Source of the DNA: Candidatus Hodarchaeum mangrovi
Lineage (GTDB): Archaea > Asgardarchaeota > Heimdallarchaeia > Hodarchaeales > Hodarchaeaceae
DNA: 33,041 nucleotides
Reading direction: 5' to 3'
NCBI GenBank assembly: GCA_016839515.1
Contig: JAEOUE010000116.1
Location: 1 to 33,041, forward strand
Below the pieces are notes generated by a model. The model was not told the origin of the DNA. It did not search any database and saw only the letters and a list, made by a program, of their open reading frames with translations. A program made the translations under genes and the position numbers. Positions 12,301 to 18,440 of this stretch are shown piece after piece (the stretch's first letter is position 1; each line of letters starts with the position of its first letter).

Positions 12301-12566
12301 TTGAGCGTCCTGAAGCTAGAGGAGGAAGAGAAAATATCACTGTTAATTTTCTGATTCATAAAGAACTCTTCCCTCTCGTTAATCAATTTGTCCCTGAAAT
12401 TCAAAAAGAAGTACATCAAATACATATCATCATGGATAAGGAACCCAATGAAAAAGAAAAGATCTTAAAGAATATTTTTGAATTACGAAAATATCTTTCA
12501 AAGATTATTCTGTCTTATCAAGAAATTTATGGAACTACAGAGCTTTTATTAAGTGAGGAAAAATGA
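3303..12566 (+). CDS. Giant single-span surface protein: DUF2341-LamG x3, Ig-like array, longin-like cytosolic tail
   Basis: About 3,087 residues. The N-terminus is basic then hydrophobic (about 7-30), a signal peptide or anchor. Three units of DUF2341 strands followed by a LamG/concanavalin-like domain fill residues about 100-433, 444-800 and 815-1310; LamG hallmarks such as AIDFDGSNDLINLG and YFDGLIEEARI recur. The third unit carries an insert. About eleven Ig/cadherin-like modules of 95-113 residues follow (1495-2620), each opening with N-x-x-P and carrying W-Y/F-x-N-G and Y/V-D-G motifs, with many N-x-S/T sequons. After a membrane-proximal domain comes one transmembrane helix (2869-2893), then basic FIRK and a 190-residue cytosolic tail with FDQRHGPIPI, resembling a longin fold. 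A role as adhesin or receptor is inferred. The ATG at 3303 follows GAAGGA; a TTG at 3276 in the same frame has no ribosome site. The stop is 5 bases from the convergent GTPase gene. Confidence 0.85.
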   Translation: MSCKIMKLGKYLIVSILGLQIIASALILSINNPVVVGEFSKHLLRGLEYPNNLEESVYHSVPRLMNESLDSYSLVKQETSTPLKPKILDSFSLPSWNGLGFSYRKNITINPANIPIDLLNFPVLIDLESDPDLAGIQQINGNDLFFTDAQGNKLAFELEYFDKQNLNLKAWVKTDISSSSPTVISMYFGNSTVSSQANPTGVWGADYMGVWHLNNNPVGGTMFDSTSNNNDGTPGGSMTSNDLIKGLIGKAIDFDGSNDLINLGNINSNLWTGITVEAWVFHDVLGDDRVICKSPDSVTANHIFSLAIETSNRLRVRLSTDGTGGTVASSLDSSGTISLGTWHHIAFTWSSTSERVYLYIDGAQDINNFAKDGDSIMDSTVPVIIANVNSGTENRYFDGLIEEARIIKSALPSSWITVEYLNQFNPYKFYSVGNLERPSTYDLFRYSKQLTIDHSKVIGTADHNLINILFDIYDPDLRVTGKLPNNGENLVFTNIDTKNNLYYEVEEWNPTYNSTHARLRVWVQVDTLFVDKNTHIKMFYGNQANYGYYRPDIVWSDYLGVWHLGESVIDEGSAVNVHIDSSTNSNHGNQHGNDDITGMSGLAQNLDGTNDYIEMGDLDILELQGDQFFTLSGWFYRDTATTSDVIIDKFYPQSPDYTGYLIYIDETDGLLHFYQGDDDDDGIHMASSTNFNTAPSGWYSFYITFDTGVNSDTSSWNIYINGNDDTAIRELWGIGAPSYSGNDDFYSSNNLASFTIGAHHNLSNYFDGKIDEIRFIQEELSSDRVATEYNNIKSPVEFYSISNEQENENWWIDSSFGRKKDIILDNSYFGSNEEMIFQYPRAPGYTETWNHFSKTGGTQDYQTYDEQVADDDSSYIYTTVNDSYRYTSFFIKGISDLEGDIISLSVKTRTRRTGSIISGETRSFIRLNNNNYYGSSRWPSYSYSTFTDTWTTNPLTLSSWTWDDLANLQLGVRGRITYTSTIQLRITQVYVEIKYSNNGQLFDYPLLVDIKDSDLKTDIQSNGKDIAFYDSTGTKLTHEISILDQDFNSTHAHLQTWVKMKTLSLSSSTVLSMYYGNSTIESQEQKYDTWNSFKAVYHLEESPVGQIVDDSLKGFNLTSSGSMSSGDLVSGKIGNAIDFDGINDQLYSTQNMQFNSFSISAWINFENGNGWRTILNIDRTASYPNWLQLAITDFIPTIDDSSGSYTFGSALSTYTWYYITYIYDNNTNELRVYVNGVQAGSIRFLVISERNDDYALGAWGTSDWFDGRIDELRIGSIPYENAWIKMDYITQVNPGSVLHIGNEYDHEAPLINDFGVDDFGQGTPIFWANVTDWDSTTSGVKIQINETEYSMTKNGTGIWIYQATVAYNDYIEYAISNSTDNKGNYLTKPSNTKSVTFNYDTISPTVVDWIYLTDTKEFRANVSDSWGIIDTVILNVTYHENMGDLTDLWAVMRNTTYGYVNDTIFMIEGTINFVVTVNDTNGNTFTSATHPGYVANNPPSISNLQLSKNPLTLDLPVTSNDTLFVLYDYADTENDLEFGTEIRWEKWNGSHWILQSAFNDRKNITAASLIRGAIWQVQVHPKDGKDFGNWGITGNITIQNSIPIVTGISLTPSAPITSSNLVAAYVWLDADTGDTEQGSQIRWYLDNGNGSGYFLLTAYNNLKTLPFSVTSKGYQVYFNVTPSDGIGLGNQVKSQIITIQNSPPSLIVKINGFSTPGTVDNVTDLNGSYIYTDIDLDSINISSLEIRWWRYNFSSSQFENYVNNTFIISNTITKTTDLWRVEMRVSDGTTISSWFSSATISIGVSPNTPPEALFVNLTSSNPVAGGYLYANYTYYDLNGDPEASTTFKWFRNGVHQPQFDGMQQISTSLIKSDNWTVSVRPQDIYNDYGNWSTSEIIKILNTAPTVITATIFPASNVYTSNILLANFQVDDIDEDSVTTYSIVWLNGTKEISELNNHTEVTVAFTKKGEVWKYIVRVYDGEAWSNNFTSSSITVLNSLSYLESVTLIGGRNTSQDVGFIYSFKDIDNDIIDTGKTKINWTIEFEGGGNITVNGVWTLSHVYFSAGDYITIQITPHDGESLGLVWESYRVRLIIGNAIPQVQGQPNILAPNNSTIYYASGKLSLNYSAYDADFGESSSLYNLDFDLEGYVVGAQYRWYRNGILMSDLTTPTVSVNYLARGQIWKAGVRIRDRFGSYSKWVNSSSILIINSLPYITSFQVLNPNVRSDQNLDIKFSFYDYDLDTINISKTLIYWYKNSFLISGTENSTVISVEQGINLYYVTIRLYSDYYIRGDNITVEVQPHDGLNWAIVVNTSSTIMIRNAKPTAYNVNLLANGTSSIAYTIDPLNVSWAYFDLDNDPEVSMEAKIIWRNKGIIQPMFENFTSINPINTLKGDIWSVEVLVYDGFEWSSIGKSSPPISIINSPPVVFSVIIESNSHNRTETYADTDLVLDLLDNVNFTDVDGDFILWYESDINWFRNSIYIPMYDNLTILPSTATTKGEIWYAVLRITDDLKIWSLNISSQTILIVNKAPIVLGVSLDGNEYSGFFVEDENITIIINLFDVDIGDNDSSYLYWSVNGNYLSQFDNLRTISSKYTTPGDIWSLEVIASDGFRNATTIFPFSFDIESRPSIENITTEILQESDGQYLISSLITDALNHSIELVRYNLFINGAILSDSGFMAPNSTGHWRFSYDLLSNENNSYFGTIATVYITARSNIGVTTVQSFNFTLIDGVAPRVSKSAGSLGVYFKPDKDTNPTNLTFFAEIEEYGSGAEQILLFYYFELIEEGEGAFLAQEDYNVVEMIYQRTVGLVQIYSVSIPFSANGSNFNVLYYVSTLDLSGNLNENAFDIRNYPDRIENERLIYRVPGLPEWVLLVAGLAVFLVIIGSIVYVKFIRKPEIVGLDKELVIAKLKNIIDSDVVNALDTHTIGVVVSFFDQRHGPIPIIVIPEILKDNFAKLVEMSDRSFSVTGFSEDFEIEVPSGYDFVLALGTRISVLTYGFSLERPEARGGRENITVNFLIHKELFPLVNQFVPEIQKEVHQIHIIMDKEPNEKEKILKNIFELRKYLSKIILSYQEIYGTTELLLSEEK
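7788..11172 (+). repeat. Array of about eleven Ig/cadherin-like protein modules
   Basis: Module boundaries recur at about 7788, 8101, 8404, 8722, 9004, 9289, 9586, 9926, 10261, 10564 and 10882, a period of 282-340 bases. Each module reads roughly N-x-x-P, a hydrophobic strand, an acidic YxDxDxD-like loop, a tryptophan strand with a following N-G turn, a K-G-x-x-W strand, a YDG strand and an N-S/T-x-P junction. The copies are clearly diverged at DNA level, so this is an old protein repeat and not a recent tandem duplication. The likely role is a rigid extracellular stalk. Confidence 0.75.
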
Positions 12567-12571
12567 TTTAT

Positions 12572-14827
12572 TCAATTATCCTCTAAAAGAGCTAGGTAAT
12601 GCTTTAATTTTTCAGAAGTCTCATCAACTTCCTTTTCTTTTTTATCAACTTGTTCTGGTATGAATTTAGGGATACGATCTTTCCAACTTTTCTTCTGTTT
12701 AGCGGTAGCTTGAATAAATGTCTGAAGAGAAGCATGAATCAACCGGCTTGCAAAATCAAAAGCTCCATCAGTTTCAAGAGGGATTTGCATTCTATCTTTA
12801 ATTAAGTGACTAATTCCTTCAATAGATAGGCTTCCATCAATTTCAACATTTCCAATGGGATGTCCTCTCTGTAGAAACGATAAAATGTAATTAGCATTAC
12901 CATTTGGTTTTGGTTCTAAAGTAAATGCAACACCTTGACTATCTGGTAATAGAAGGTAGTTACCTTGAACCTGAACTTCCAATGGAACTTTGAATTCGGA
13001 TAACGGGATTTTTTTAATATCCATCGATCCTTCTTTCGGAGACGTAACTAAATCTTTTGTTGATTTTAATTTTTTGACTTTTAGACTCTGGATTGCCTTA
13101 TGAATAATATTCGCTGCAAAATCGAGAGAAGCTTTTCCACCTTCAAAGATTCCCAAAGTTAACATACTCAATTCATAAGCCATAAAGTAGATGAGCTCAT
13201 TTATTGTTACATTTGGTGAAAGAATTGACCCACCAATAAGCTCATATTTATTTTGACCAGTAAAGATATAGAAATTTAATTGAACATTCACAGCTTCCTC
13301 CCCAGCTAACTCTATTCTAAATCCGAGGTCACGAGTATCTGGCAAAGTTATTATCCCCTCAATATTTTCTGAAATCACAGGAATATCGATACTAGCTTTT
13401 TCAATTGGCTTTTCTTTGGCTGGAGGTAGGACAATTTCTTCTTTAACTTTCTCTTTCTGCTTTTCTTTTACTTTTCGCTCTTCTCTTAAATCCTTTAAAT
13501 AACCCTCAGCAATTTGTGCTATAGATAAATTCGGACGTTCTGTAGCAATAACTAAACATTGAACCATCTCATCTTCAGCGATTAAGTTTTTAAGATATGC
13601 ATTAAAAAGTTCCGTAATTCGAAATTTATTCAGAGTACTAATATGTTTTAATTTTTGGTTCTTAACAAATGGGATGTATTTTAATATGACATTTAGTACT
13701 AGAGGAACAGGGATCCCAGATCTAGCTGCCATTTCAAAGAGATCAACATACCCAGAATTCATTAAATCAATTGCTTGTGCTTTTTCAATACGATAATAAT
13801 CAATAAGATGAACAATTTGCTTATTTTCTAATTCTTTCTCAATGGTAAGAGATTCAGAGGAAACAACTTTTATTTCTTCCGTTACAGTCTCAGGTTGTTT
13901 AGGAAAGGAGGATTGGTATGTAGAAGAAGATTTACTGGCTTCTGAAATAAAATTTTCATTTTGAACTGGCTCTGGTGTCATTTTATTATTTAGGGAATTT
14001 TCCGCAAAAGCTTTAGCTTCAGCTTGAGGTTTATTAGTAACAGCAGTGGACAAAAGGGATTGGAGGCGTTGTAAAATGGCAGGATCTCCAGCTTTAGATT
14101 TATCAGCTTGCATTATTGAAATTGTATGTGATCCAACAGGTTGATCTGAAGTTATTGCTGCTTCTGGTTTCTTTAAAATAATTGAACTATCAGCATATTC
14201 CTCAATCAAACCGATTTTACGCCCTTCTACAAATTCACTCTCTGAAAGCGAAGGCATTACGAGTTCAAAGATTCTTCCAAATGCATCAATAACTGTTTCA
14301 GGTTTATAAATCGTCGTTCTAAAAAATCTTAATGATTTAGGATTATATTCAAGTTGAAATTGTTCCTTTAATTGAGAATGAATACTTTCATAATTTGGGC
14401 TAGCACGAAGTAAATCATTTTTATGAAGAAAAACAAAGACTTCCGCTTCAGGTGAAAAAGTATTCAGTTTTTCTAAGCATGCTGCAAAATATTGAATCGA
14501 ATTATTTCGGGTTGTTTTATTTGCAACATCAATTAAATAAATAAAAGTTTTTACAGAAGAAAAAACAAACGGACTAAAGCCGCTTAGAAACCTCTTTAGA
14601 AAAATCTTCTGTCCTCCAAGGTCAACGATGTTAATTGGAGTATCTTTCACATTAAGTGATAGTCTTTCATAGTTTATTGTAGCAGATAGGGAACTAACTT
14701 CCTCAGTTCTCTTTTTTAAAAAGAAAATACGTTTAACCGCTGTTTTACCTGCTTCAGAAAGACCAGCGATTAGAATCTTATAACCTAACCTTTGAGTAAT
14801 TTCTGAATCCGAAACCCATTCGCTCAC
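12572..14827 (-). CDS. Large Rag/Gtr-like GTPase with long C-terminal extension
   Basis: A 751-residue protein. The N-terminal 195 residues are a GTPase domain with G1 GLSEAGKT (22-29), a switch-I Thr at 50, G3 DLGGQ (69-73), G4 HKND (135-138) and G5 TTIYK (171-175). The H-K-x-D form of G4 and the GGQ switch II are typical of the Rag/Gtr1 branch rather than Rab or Ras. Residues 200-330 look disordered. Residues 335-455 are helical and followed by a Lys/Glu coil. Residues 491-582 and 622-706 form a duplicated domain, each ending with a D-F-A-x-x-x-I/L-I-H helix. No lipidation motif is seen. The start is GTG after AGGGA. The gene is convergent with the giant surface-protein gene and divergent from a second Rag-like GTPase 158 bases away. 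Joint signalling with those neighbours is inferred from position and family. Confidence 0.85.
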   Translation of the reverse strand: MSEWVSDSEITQRLGYKILIAGLSEAGKTAVKRIFFLKKRTEEVSSLSATINYERLSLNVKDTPINIVDLGGQKIFLKRFLSGFSPFVFSSVKTFIYLIDVANKTTRNNSIQYFAACLEKLNTFSPEAEVFVFLHKNDLLRASPNYESIHSQLKEQFQLEYNPKSLRFFRTTIYKPETVIDAFGRIFELVMPSLSESEFVEGRKIGLIEEYADSSIILKKPEAAITSDQPVGSHTISIMQADKSKAGDPAILQRLQSLLSTAVTNKPQAEAKAFAENSLNNKMTPEPVQNENFISEASKSSSTYQSSFPKQPETVTEEIKVVSSESLTIEKELENKQIVHLIDYYRIEKAQAIDLMNSGYVDLFEMAARSGIPVPLVLNVILKYIPFVKNQKLKHISTLNKFRITELFNAYLKNLIAEDEMVQCLVIATERPNLSIAQIAEGYLKDLREERKVKEKQKEKVKEEIVLPPAKEKPIEKASIDIPVISENIEGIITLPDTRDLGFRIELAGEEAVNVQLNFYIFTGQNKYELIGGSILSPNVTINELIYFMAYELSMLTLGIFEGGKASLDFAANIIHKAIQSLKVKKLKSTKDLVTSPKEGSMDIKKIPLSEFKVPLEVQVQGNYLLLPDSQGVAFTLEPKPNGNANYILSFLQRGHPIGNVEIDGSLSIEGISHLIKDRMQIPLETDGAFDFASRLIHASLQTFIQATAKQKKSWKDRIPKFIPEQVDKKEKEVDETSEKLKHYLALLEDN

Positions 14828-14985
14828 GATAATCCCTTGATTTTATAGCTTATTGAGAAAGTAATTTGTCTATTGAGATGTATTATCATATTTCTATGAG
14901 TTATGAATTATAGATTCTTTTTAATGCAATGCTAACTAATATATTAGAAAAGCTTAATTAAAAGAATATCATTTCAAAAATCAAT

Positions 14986-15897
14986 ATGGCAACTCTTCAA
15001 ACAATTCAAAAGGTAGTCTTTCTAGGCTTAGGCCATTCTGGGAAATCAAGCATTAAATCAGTTGTTTTTGAAGGTAAAAGCCCAGAAGAGGTTATGGATT
15101 ACGCTGCGACAATTAACTATACCCGTTCGACAAAAGGGGTTTTAGACAGTGCGTTTCAAATATTCGATTGTGGAGGGCAAGAGAATTTTATTTCAGTATT
15201 TGTAGGTGATCAAGCAGAATTTATCTTTTCTGATGTAATCGTGTTAATCTGGGTTGTGGATGTCTCTAATATGGATCAAATTAGTACTAGTAAATTCTAT
15301 TTTGACCATGCTCTTAAGAGACTAAATCAATATTCCCCTGAAGCGGAAATCTATGTTTTTTTTCATAAAAATGATTTGATTATACAAAATCTTCAAAAAC
15401 AAGTAATAGAAACAATGGAACAATATTTTGTTTCTCCTTATGATAATAAAATCACCTATCGTGCAACTTCTATATTTAATCAGTCTATTTATCTTGCGAT
15501 TGGAGAAATTATTCGTACTTTGATGATAAAGTCAACTAAAGCTCAAACTGTAAGCGAGGCTATTCGAGAATTTTTAAAACAGAATAAAGAGCTAGGAGGA
15601 GTCTCGATTTATACAGCAGAAGAGGGTCTTCCAGTTTTTGAGGAAGGCGAACTAGCAGAACAAATAATTATCCCCGCTAATTTGTGTTTAACAACAAATG
15701 AAAGGATTGGGTCTGAATTTAGTGTTACAGATGTTTTTAAAACCACTATTGAAACTAATGACTATATTTTTGTTTTTCAACATTTAAAAACAACTCAAGA
15801 ACTCCTTTTATCAGGGATTGCACGAAAAATTGCCCCCTTGCAATATGTTATGGTAAAAATGGAACAACTAGCAACTATTGTGAAAGAGTTATTATAA
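14986..15897 (+). CDS. Rag/Gtr-like small GTPase with roadblock-like C-terminal domain
   Basis: A 303-residue protein. The GTPase domain occupies residues 8-180, with G1 GLGHSGKS (14-21), switch-I Thr42 within ATINYTR, G3 DCGGQ (61-65), G4 HKND (127-130) and G5 ATSIF (160-164). These motifs, particularly DCGGQ and H-K-x-D, match eukaryotic RagA/Gtr1. Residues about 203-303 have the strand-helix-strand-helix order expected of a roadblock domain: a strand pair with VSIYTAEEGLPVF, a helix near 222-240, strands IFVFQHL and ELLLSGIA, and a terminal helix. Eukaryotic Rag GTPases have the same GTPase-roadblock order and dimerise through it. There is no clear ribosome binding site, so it may be leaderless. 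Its partner could be the divergent 751-residue GTPase; that is inference. Confidence 0.87.
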   Translation: MATLQTIQKVVFLGLGHSGKSSIKSVVFEGKSPEEVMDYAATINYTRSTKGVLDSAFQIFDCGGQENFISVFVGDQAEFIFSDVIVLIWVVDVSNMDQISTSKFYFDHALKRLNQYSPEAEIYVFFHKNDLIIQNLQKQVIETMEQYFVSPYDNKITYRATSIFNQSIYLAIGEIIRTLMIKSTKAQTVSEAIREFLKQNKELGGVSIYTAEEGLPVFEEGELAEQIIIPANLCLTTNERIGSEFSVTDVFKTTIETNDYIFVFQHLKTTQELLLSGIARKIAPLQYVMVKMEQLATIVKELL

Positions 15898-15929
15898 TAT
15901 TCTTTCTATTATTCTAACACATGGATACG

Positions 15930-16046
15930 TTAACGGAAATCACTAGCAGCAAGTAATGCTTTTTTTACATCTTCACCATAATCAAAACTTTCAGAAAACA
16001 TAGCTATTTCGATCTGTTCCATGGCTAACTGTAAAAATTGAGCCAT
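15930..16046 (-). pseudogene. Small ORF or 3' gene remnant (38 codons)
   Basis: Reading on the minus strand from ATG at 16046 gives 38 codons beginning MAQFLQLAMEQIEIAMF and ending ALLAASDFR before TAA. The composition (acidic amphipathic, Ala-rich end) resembles real protein. The frame stays open for about 17 more codons upstream until a TAG near 16100 that lies just beyond the end of the small membrane-protein gene. No good ribosome site precedes the ATG. It may be the surviving C-terminus of a decayed gene, or a genuine small protein translated after the upstream gene. I cannot assign a family. Confidence 0.3.
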
Positions 16047-16110
16047 ATCATATCCGAATATTTGGAAAAAAAGGAGAGAAGGAAGAATCTGATACTTAGA
16101 ATGCTATTCT

Positions 16111-16539
16111 TCAGTTCACTAAAACTGGGATCAGCAACCCAAACATCAGAAACATCCAAGAGTTAGCAATCAGCTTCATTAAAGGATAGGGAGTCCTTGT
16201 TAAAAATACAGCAAAATCTAATAACAAAGAAAATAAAAGAAAACCTCCAATATACACTAATTTTGGATTTAGACCAAAAATCGATTCCTGAAGCAAGATT
16301 TGCTCATAAAACCACGTAAAAAATGGTCCAATTAGTAAGGCAAAACCTATTACTAATAATAGGGGAAGAAGATATTTAAAAAGGCTATAAAATAACACAG
16401 AGTTAATTAGTTCATCATTTGGAGATTCTTCTCTCATTTCTGTTACTAATTCATCTGAAATATAACCTAATCCTATTGCCATTACAAGTCCAAATAAAAA
16501 ACCTACAATAATTGAATTTAAATTCCATATAAAGATCAC
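16111..16539 (-). CDS. Small polytopic membrane protein, function unknown
   Basis: About 142 residues with four hydrophobic stretches, near residues 8-28, 55-77, 91-111 and 115-140, separated by an acidic loop (about 29-50) and a short loop. This is a four-helix inner-membrane protein. I see no catalytic motif and do not recognise the family. Two GTG codons can start the frame. The one at 16548 is part of the AGGTGA ribosome binding sequence itself, so the GTG at 16539, five bases after AGGTGA, is chosen. The gene stands between the Rag-like GTPase and an Lrp-type regulator, both on the other strand, and its function cannot be read from the context. Confidence 0.65.
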   Translation of the reverse strand: MIFIWNLNSIIVGFLFGLVMAIGLGYISDELVTEMREESPNDELINSVLFYSLFKYLLPLLLVIGFALLIGPFFTWFYEQILLQESIFGLNPKLVYIGGFLLFSLLLDFAVFLTRTPYPLMKLIANSWMFLMFGLLIPVLVN

Positions 16540-16708
16540 ATTTTTCACCTCATATTTTAAAACTAATTAATACTTAGTTTTAGGGTTTAATCAAGGTTTA
16601 GGCAATTAGGAATTCACTTTTAGGAATAAAGCTAGGACAAAATTCCCAGAAATCGAAAGAAAACTTTAAGATTCTAGTAACCTTCAATTTTAAAAGAGTG
16701 TAAAAAGA

Positions 16709-17644
16709 TTGGATTTACTCGATAAATCTATTTTATTTGAATTAAGCTCAAATTGTCGGGTATCTTTTACTTTTCTTGCTCAAAAATACGGAGTTACATC
16801 TAATACAATCAAAAATAGAGTGAAAATTTTAGAAGAACAACAAATCATAAAGAAATATATTGTAGAGCTAAATCCTAAATTATTAAATCTAAATACTGCC
16901 ATTATTTGGATAAAATTTCCCTCTTTAATTAATACGGATACTTTTTTAAAACTTGGCCAGAATGAAAACATTTCTGCCATAGGAATAGGATTAGATTCGG
17001 CGTTTTTAATTATTAACTATCTATCAAATAATGAATTAGCACAAATGAAAGATTTAGTTTTGAAACAAATAGATACTGAAGAGATCATCGTATTTCCAGT
17101 TTTACCACCTCTTTCTATCAAAACCCTGATTCCTAAAAGGAATTTAGAAGAAATTAATGATATTGAATGGTATATTTTATCTCTTTTACGGCATAATGCA
17201 AGAATAACCTTGAGTAATCTTTCTAGGAAAACAAATCTTTCAGTAAAAACCCTCAGACGAAGAATCGAAACACTCCATTCCGATTCTATTGCTTTTTTTA
17301 CAATTCAAATGAACCCAAGTGTTCTTAAGAAAGGATTAATGGTAATTTTTGCCCTTGAGCTTAAAAAATTAACTTTAGAATCTCAAACCTTGATAGAAAA
17401 GGAGGTAAGAAAAAAATTAGGTGAAAAATTTTGGGTTAGTTGGCAAGTTGTAGATAGACCAATTATTCTTCTCGCATTTCAAGCCAATAATATGTTAGAA
17501 GTATCAAACATCTCTAAAACCTTATCTGCTATTGAAAAAAACCCTATATCTATTCAAAAATTAATAGGAGAAAAATTTGAATATTTTTCAGATCTATTTG
17601 ACCATTTATTAGATAAAAAAATAAACAAAATTAAAATAAACTGA
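16709..17644 (+). CDS. Tandem Lrp/AsnC-like winged-helix transcription regulator
   Basis: A 311-residue protein with two copies of an Lrp-like DNA-binding unit. The first helix-turn-helix is at residues 2-55 (DLLDKSILFELSSNCRVSF, then VTSNTIKNRVKILEE) and the second at about 149-203 (DIEWYILSLLRHNARITLS, then LSVKTLRRRIETL). Each is followed by about 85-100 residues of alternating strands and helices, possibly a degenerate RAM-like effector domain. The tandem layout suggests that one chain mimics an Lrp dimer. Target genes and effector are unknown. The start is TTG: an in-frame TAA lies six codons upstream and no ATG is near. It ends 10 bases from the convergent winged-helix regulator gene. 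Confidence 0.75.
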   Translation: MDLLDKSILFELSSNCRVSFTFLAQKYGVTSNTIKNRVKILEEQQIIKKYIVELNPKLLNLNTAIIWIKFPSLINTDTFLKLGQNENISAIGIGLDSAFLIINYLSNNELAQMKDLVLKQIDTEEIIVFPVLPPLSIKTLIPKRNLEEINDIEWYILSLLRHNARITLSNLSRKTNLSVKTLRRRIETLHSDSIAFFTIQMNPSVLKKGLMVIFALELKKLTLESQTLIEKEVRKKLGEKFWVSWQVVDRPIILLAFQANNMLEVSNISKTLSAIEKNPISIQKLIGEKFEYFSDLFDHLLDKKINKIKIN

Positions 17645-17654
17645 AAATATGACC

Positions 17655-18323
17655 TTATTTTTGATTTCCGCTACTAAAACAATGTGAGATTTTAGTATAC
17701 CATGAATCTTCATCCAATAATATAAGGAGGAGCCTCAGAGTATCTAATAATGACTCTATATTTTTCCAATTCAACTGACTCACTAAATCGGCAAGACTTT
17801 TATCAGCATTTCTAATTAAATTTTGAGCTAATTCCCCCTTTGCTGAGAATAGGTCTATCAAATTGTTTCTAAAACATTCTACATCCACAATTTTGTTCAG
17901 ATGAGATTCCAATACTTTAGCCACTCCTGTATAATAGAGATACTTTTGTTTTTCAGTCTCTTCACACACCTCTTCAGATTTTGTTTTTACAAAAAAGATT
18001 TTTGCAGTTCTCATATAAAGGGTTTGGGTATTACGCTTTCCTTTGTAGGGAAATTTTCGCATTCCAGCTGATACAACTAATTTATAGTTTTCCAAAATTC
18101 CTAAATGCCTATAAATAGTTTTTTTAGACTTTTCAACACCTGAAGCATCAAGTTCTCTTTTTAAATCATCAACAGTCATAGGATTATTAGTTTTTCGAAG
18201 GATATTCAGAATATTATTGAGATTAGGGTCTTGAAACAGCTTAAGAACTTCAGGGTCAGTAATATCTTTGACAAGTGGCTGTAAATAAGAAATCTCATCA
18301 ACAAAATTATTTTCAGAGTTCAA
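17655..18323 (-). CDS. ArsR-like winged-helix transcription regulator
   Basis: A 222-residue protein with a winged helix in residues about 25-110. The recognition region reads KKTIYRHLGILENYKLV (67-83) and the wing KFPYKGKRNTQTLYM (90-104). The remaining 115 residues are helical and may form the dimerisation or sensing part. Cys120 and Cys150 are too few to claim a metal site. The start is TTG, supported by GGAGAG seven bases upstream. The gene is divergent from the GNAT gene, and the 117-base gap holds two palindromic TCTCA-N6-TGAGA sites, which suggests that this protein represses the GNAT gene, itself or both. That link is inferred from position. Confidence 0.75.
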   Translation of the reverse strand: MNSENNFVDEISYLQPLVKDITDPEVLKLFQDPNLNNILNILRKTNNPMTVDDLKRELDASGVEKSKKTIYRHLGILENYKLVVSAGMRKFPYKGKRNTQTLYMRTAKIFFVKTKSEEVCEETEKQKYLYYTGVAKVLESHLNKIVDVECFRNNLIDLFSAKGELAQNLIRNADKSLADLVSQLNWKNIESLLDTLRLLLILLDEDSWYTKISHCFSSGNQK

Positions 18324-18383
18324 TTTAATCTCTCCAATTTTTTTTCATATAAGAGTTGCCACAAAAAATATTTTTTTAAAGTG

Positions 18384-18419
18384 TCTCAGCTATATGAGAC
18401 TAATCTCATTTATTTGAGT
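18384..18419. promoter_or_regulatory. Paired palindromic operator (TCTCA-N6-TGAGA)
   Basis: Two inverted repeats stand side by side. TCTCA 18384-18388 pairs with TGAGA 18395-18399, and TCTCA 18404-18408 pairs with TGAGT 18415-18419 (one terminal mismatch). Both spacers are six bases and the centres are 20 bases apart, close to two helical turns. An AT-rich stretch (18363-18380) just upstream could be the TATA box of the GNAT gene, so a bound protein would cover its transcription start. The obvious candidate binder is the divergent winged-helix regulator. Confidence 0.55.
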
Positions 18420-18440
18420 TTAAATGTTTTGAGGTTAGAA

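Noticed and set aside
18381..18440. GTG at 18381 as start of the GNAT protein
   Set aside because: It lies inside the paired palindrome and has no ribosome site; the ATG at 18441 has GAGGT six bases before it.
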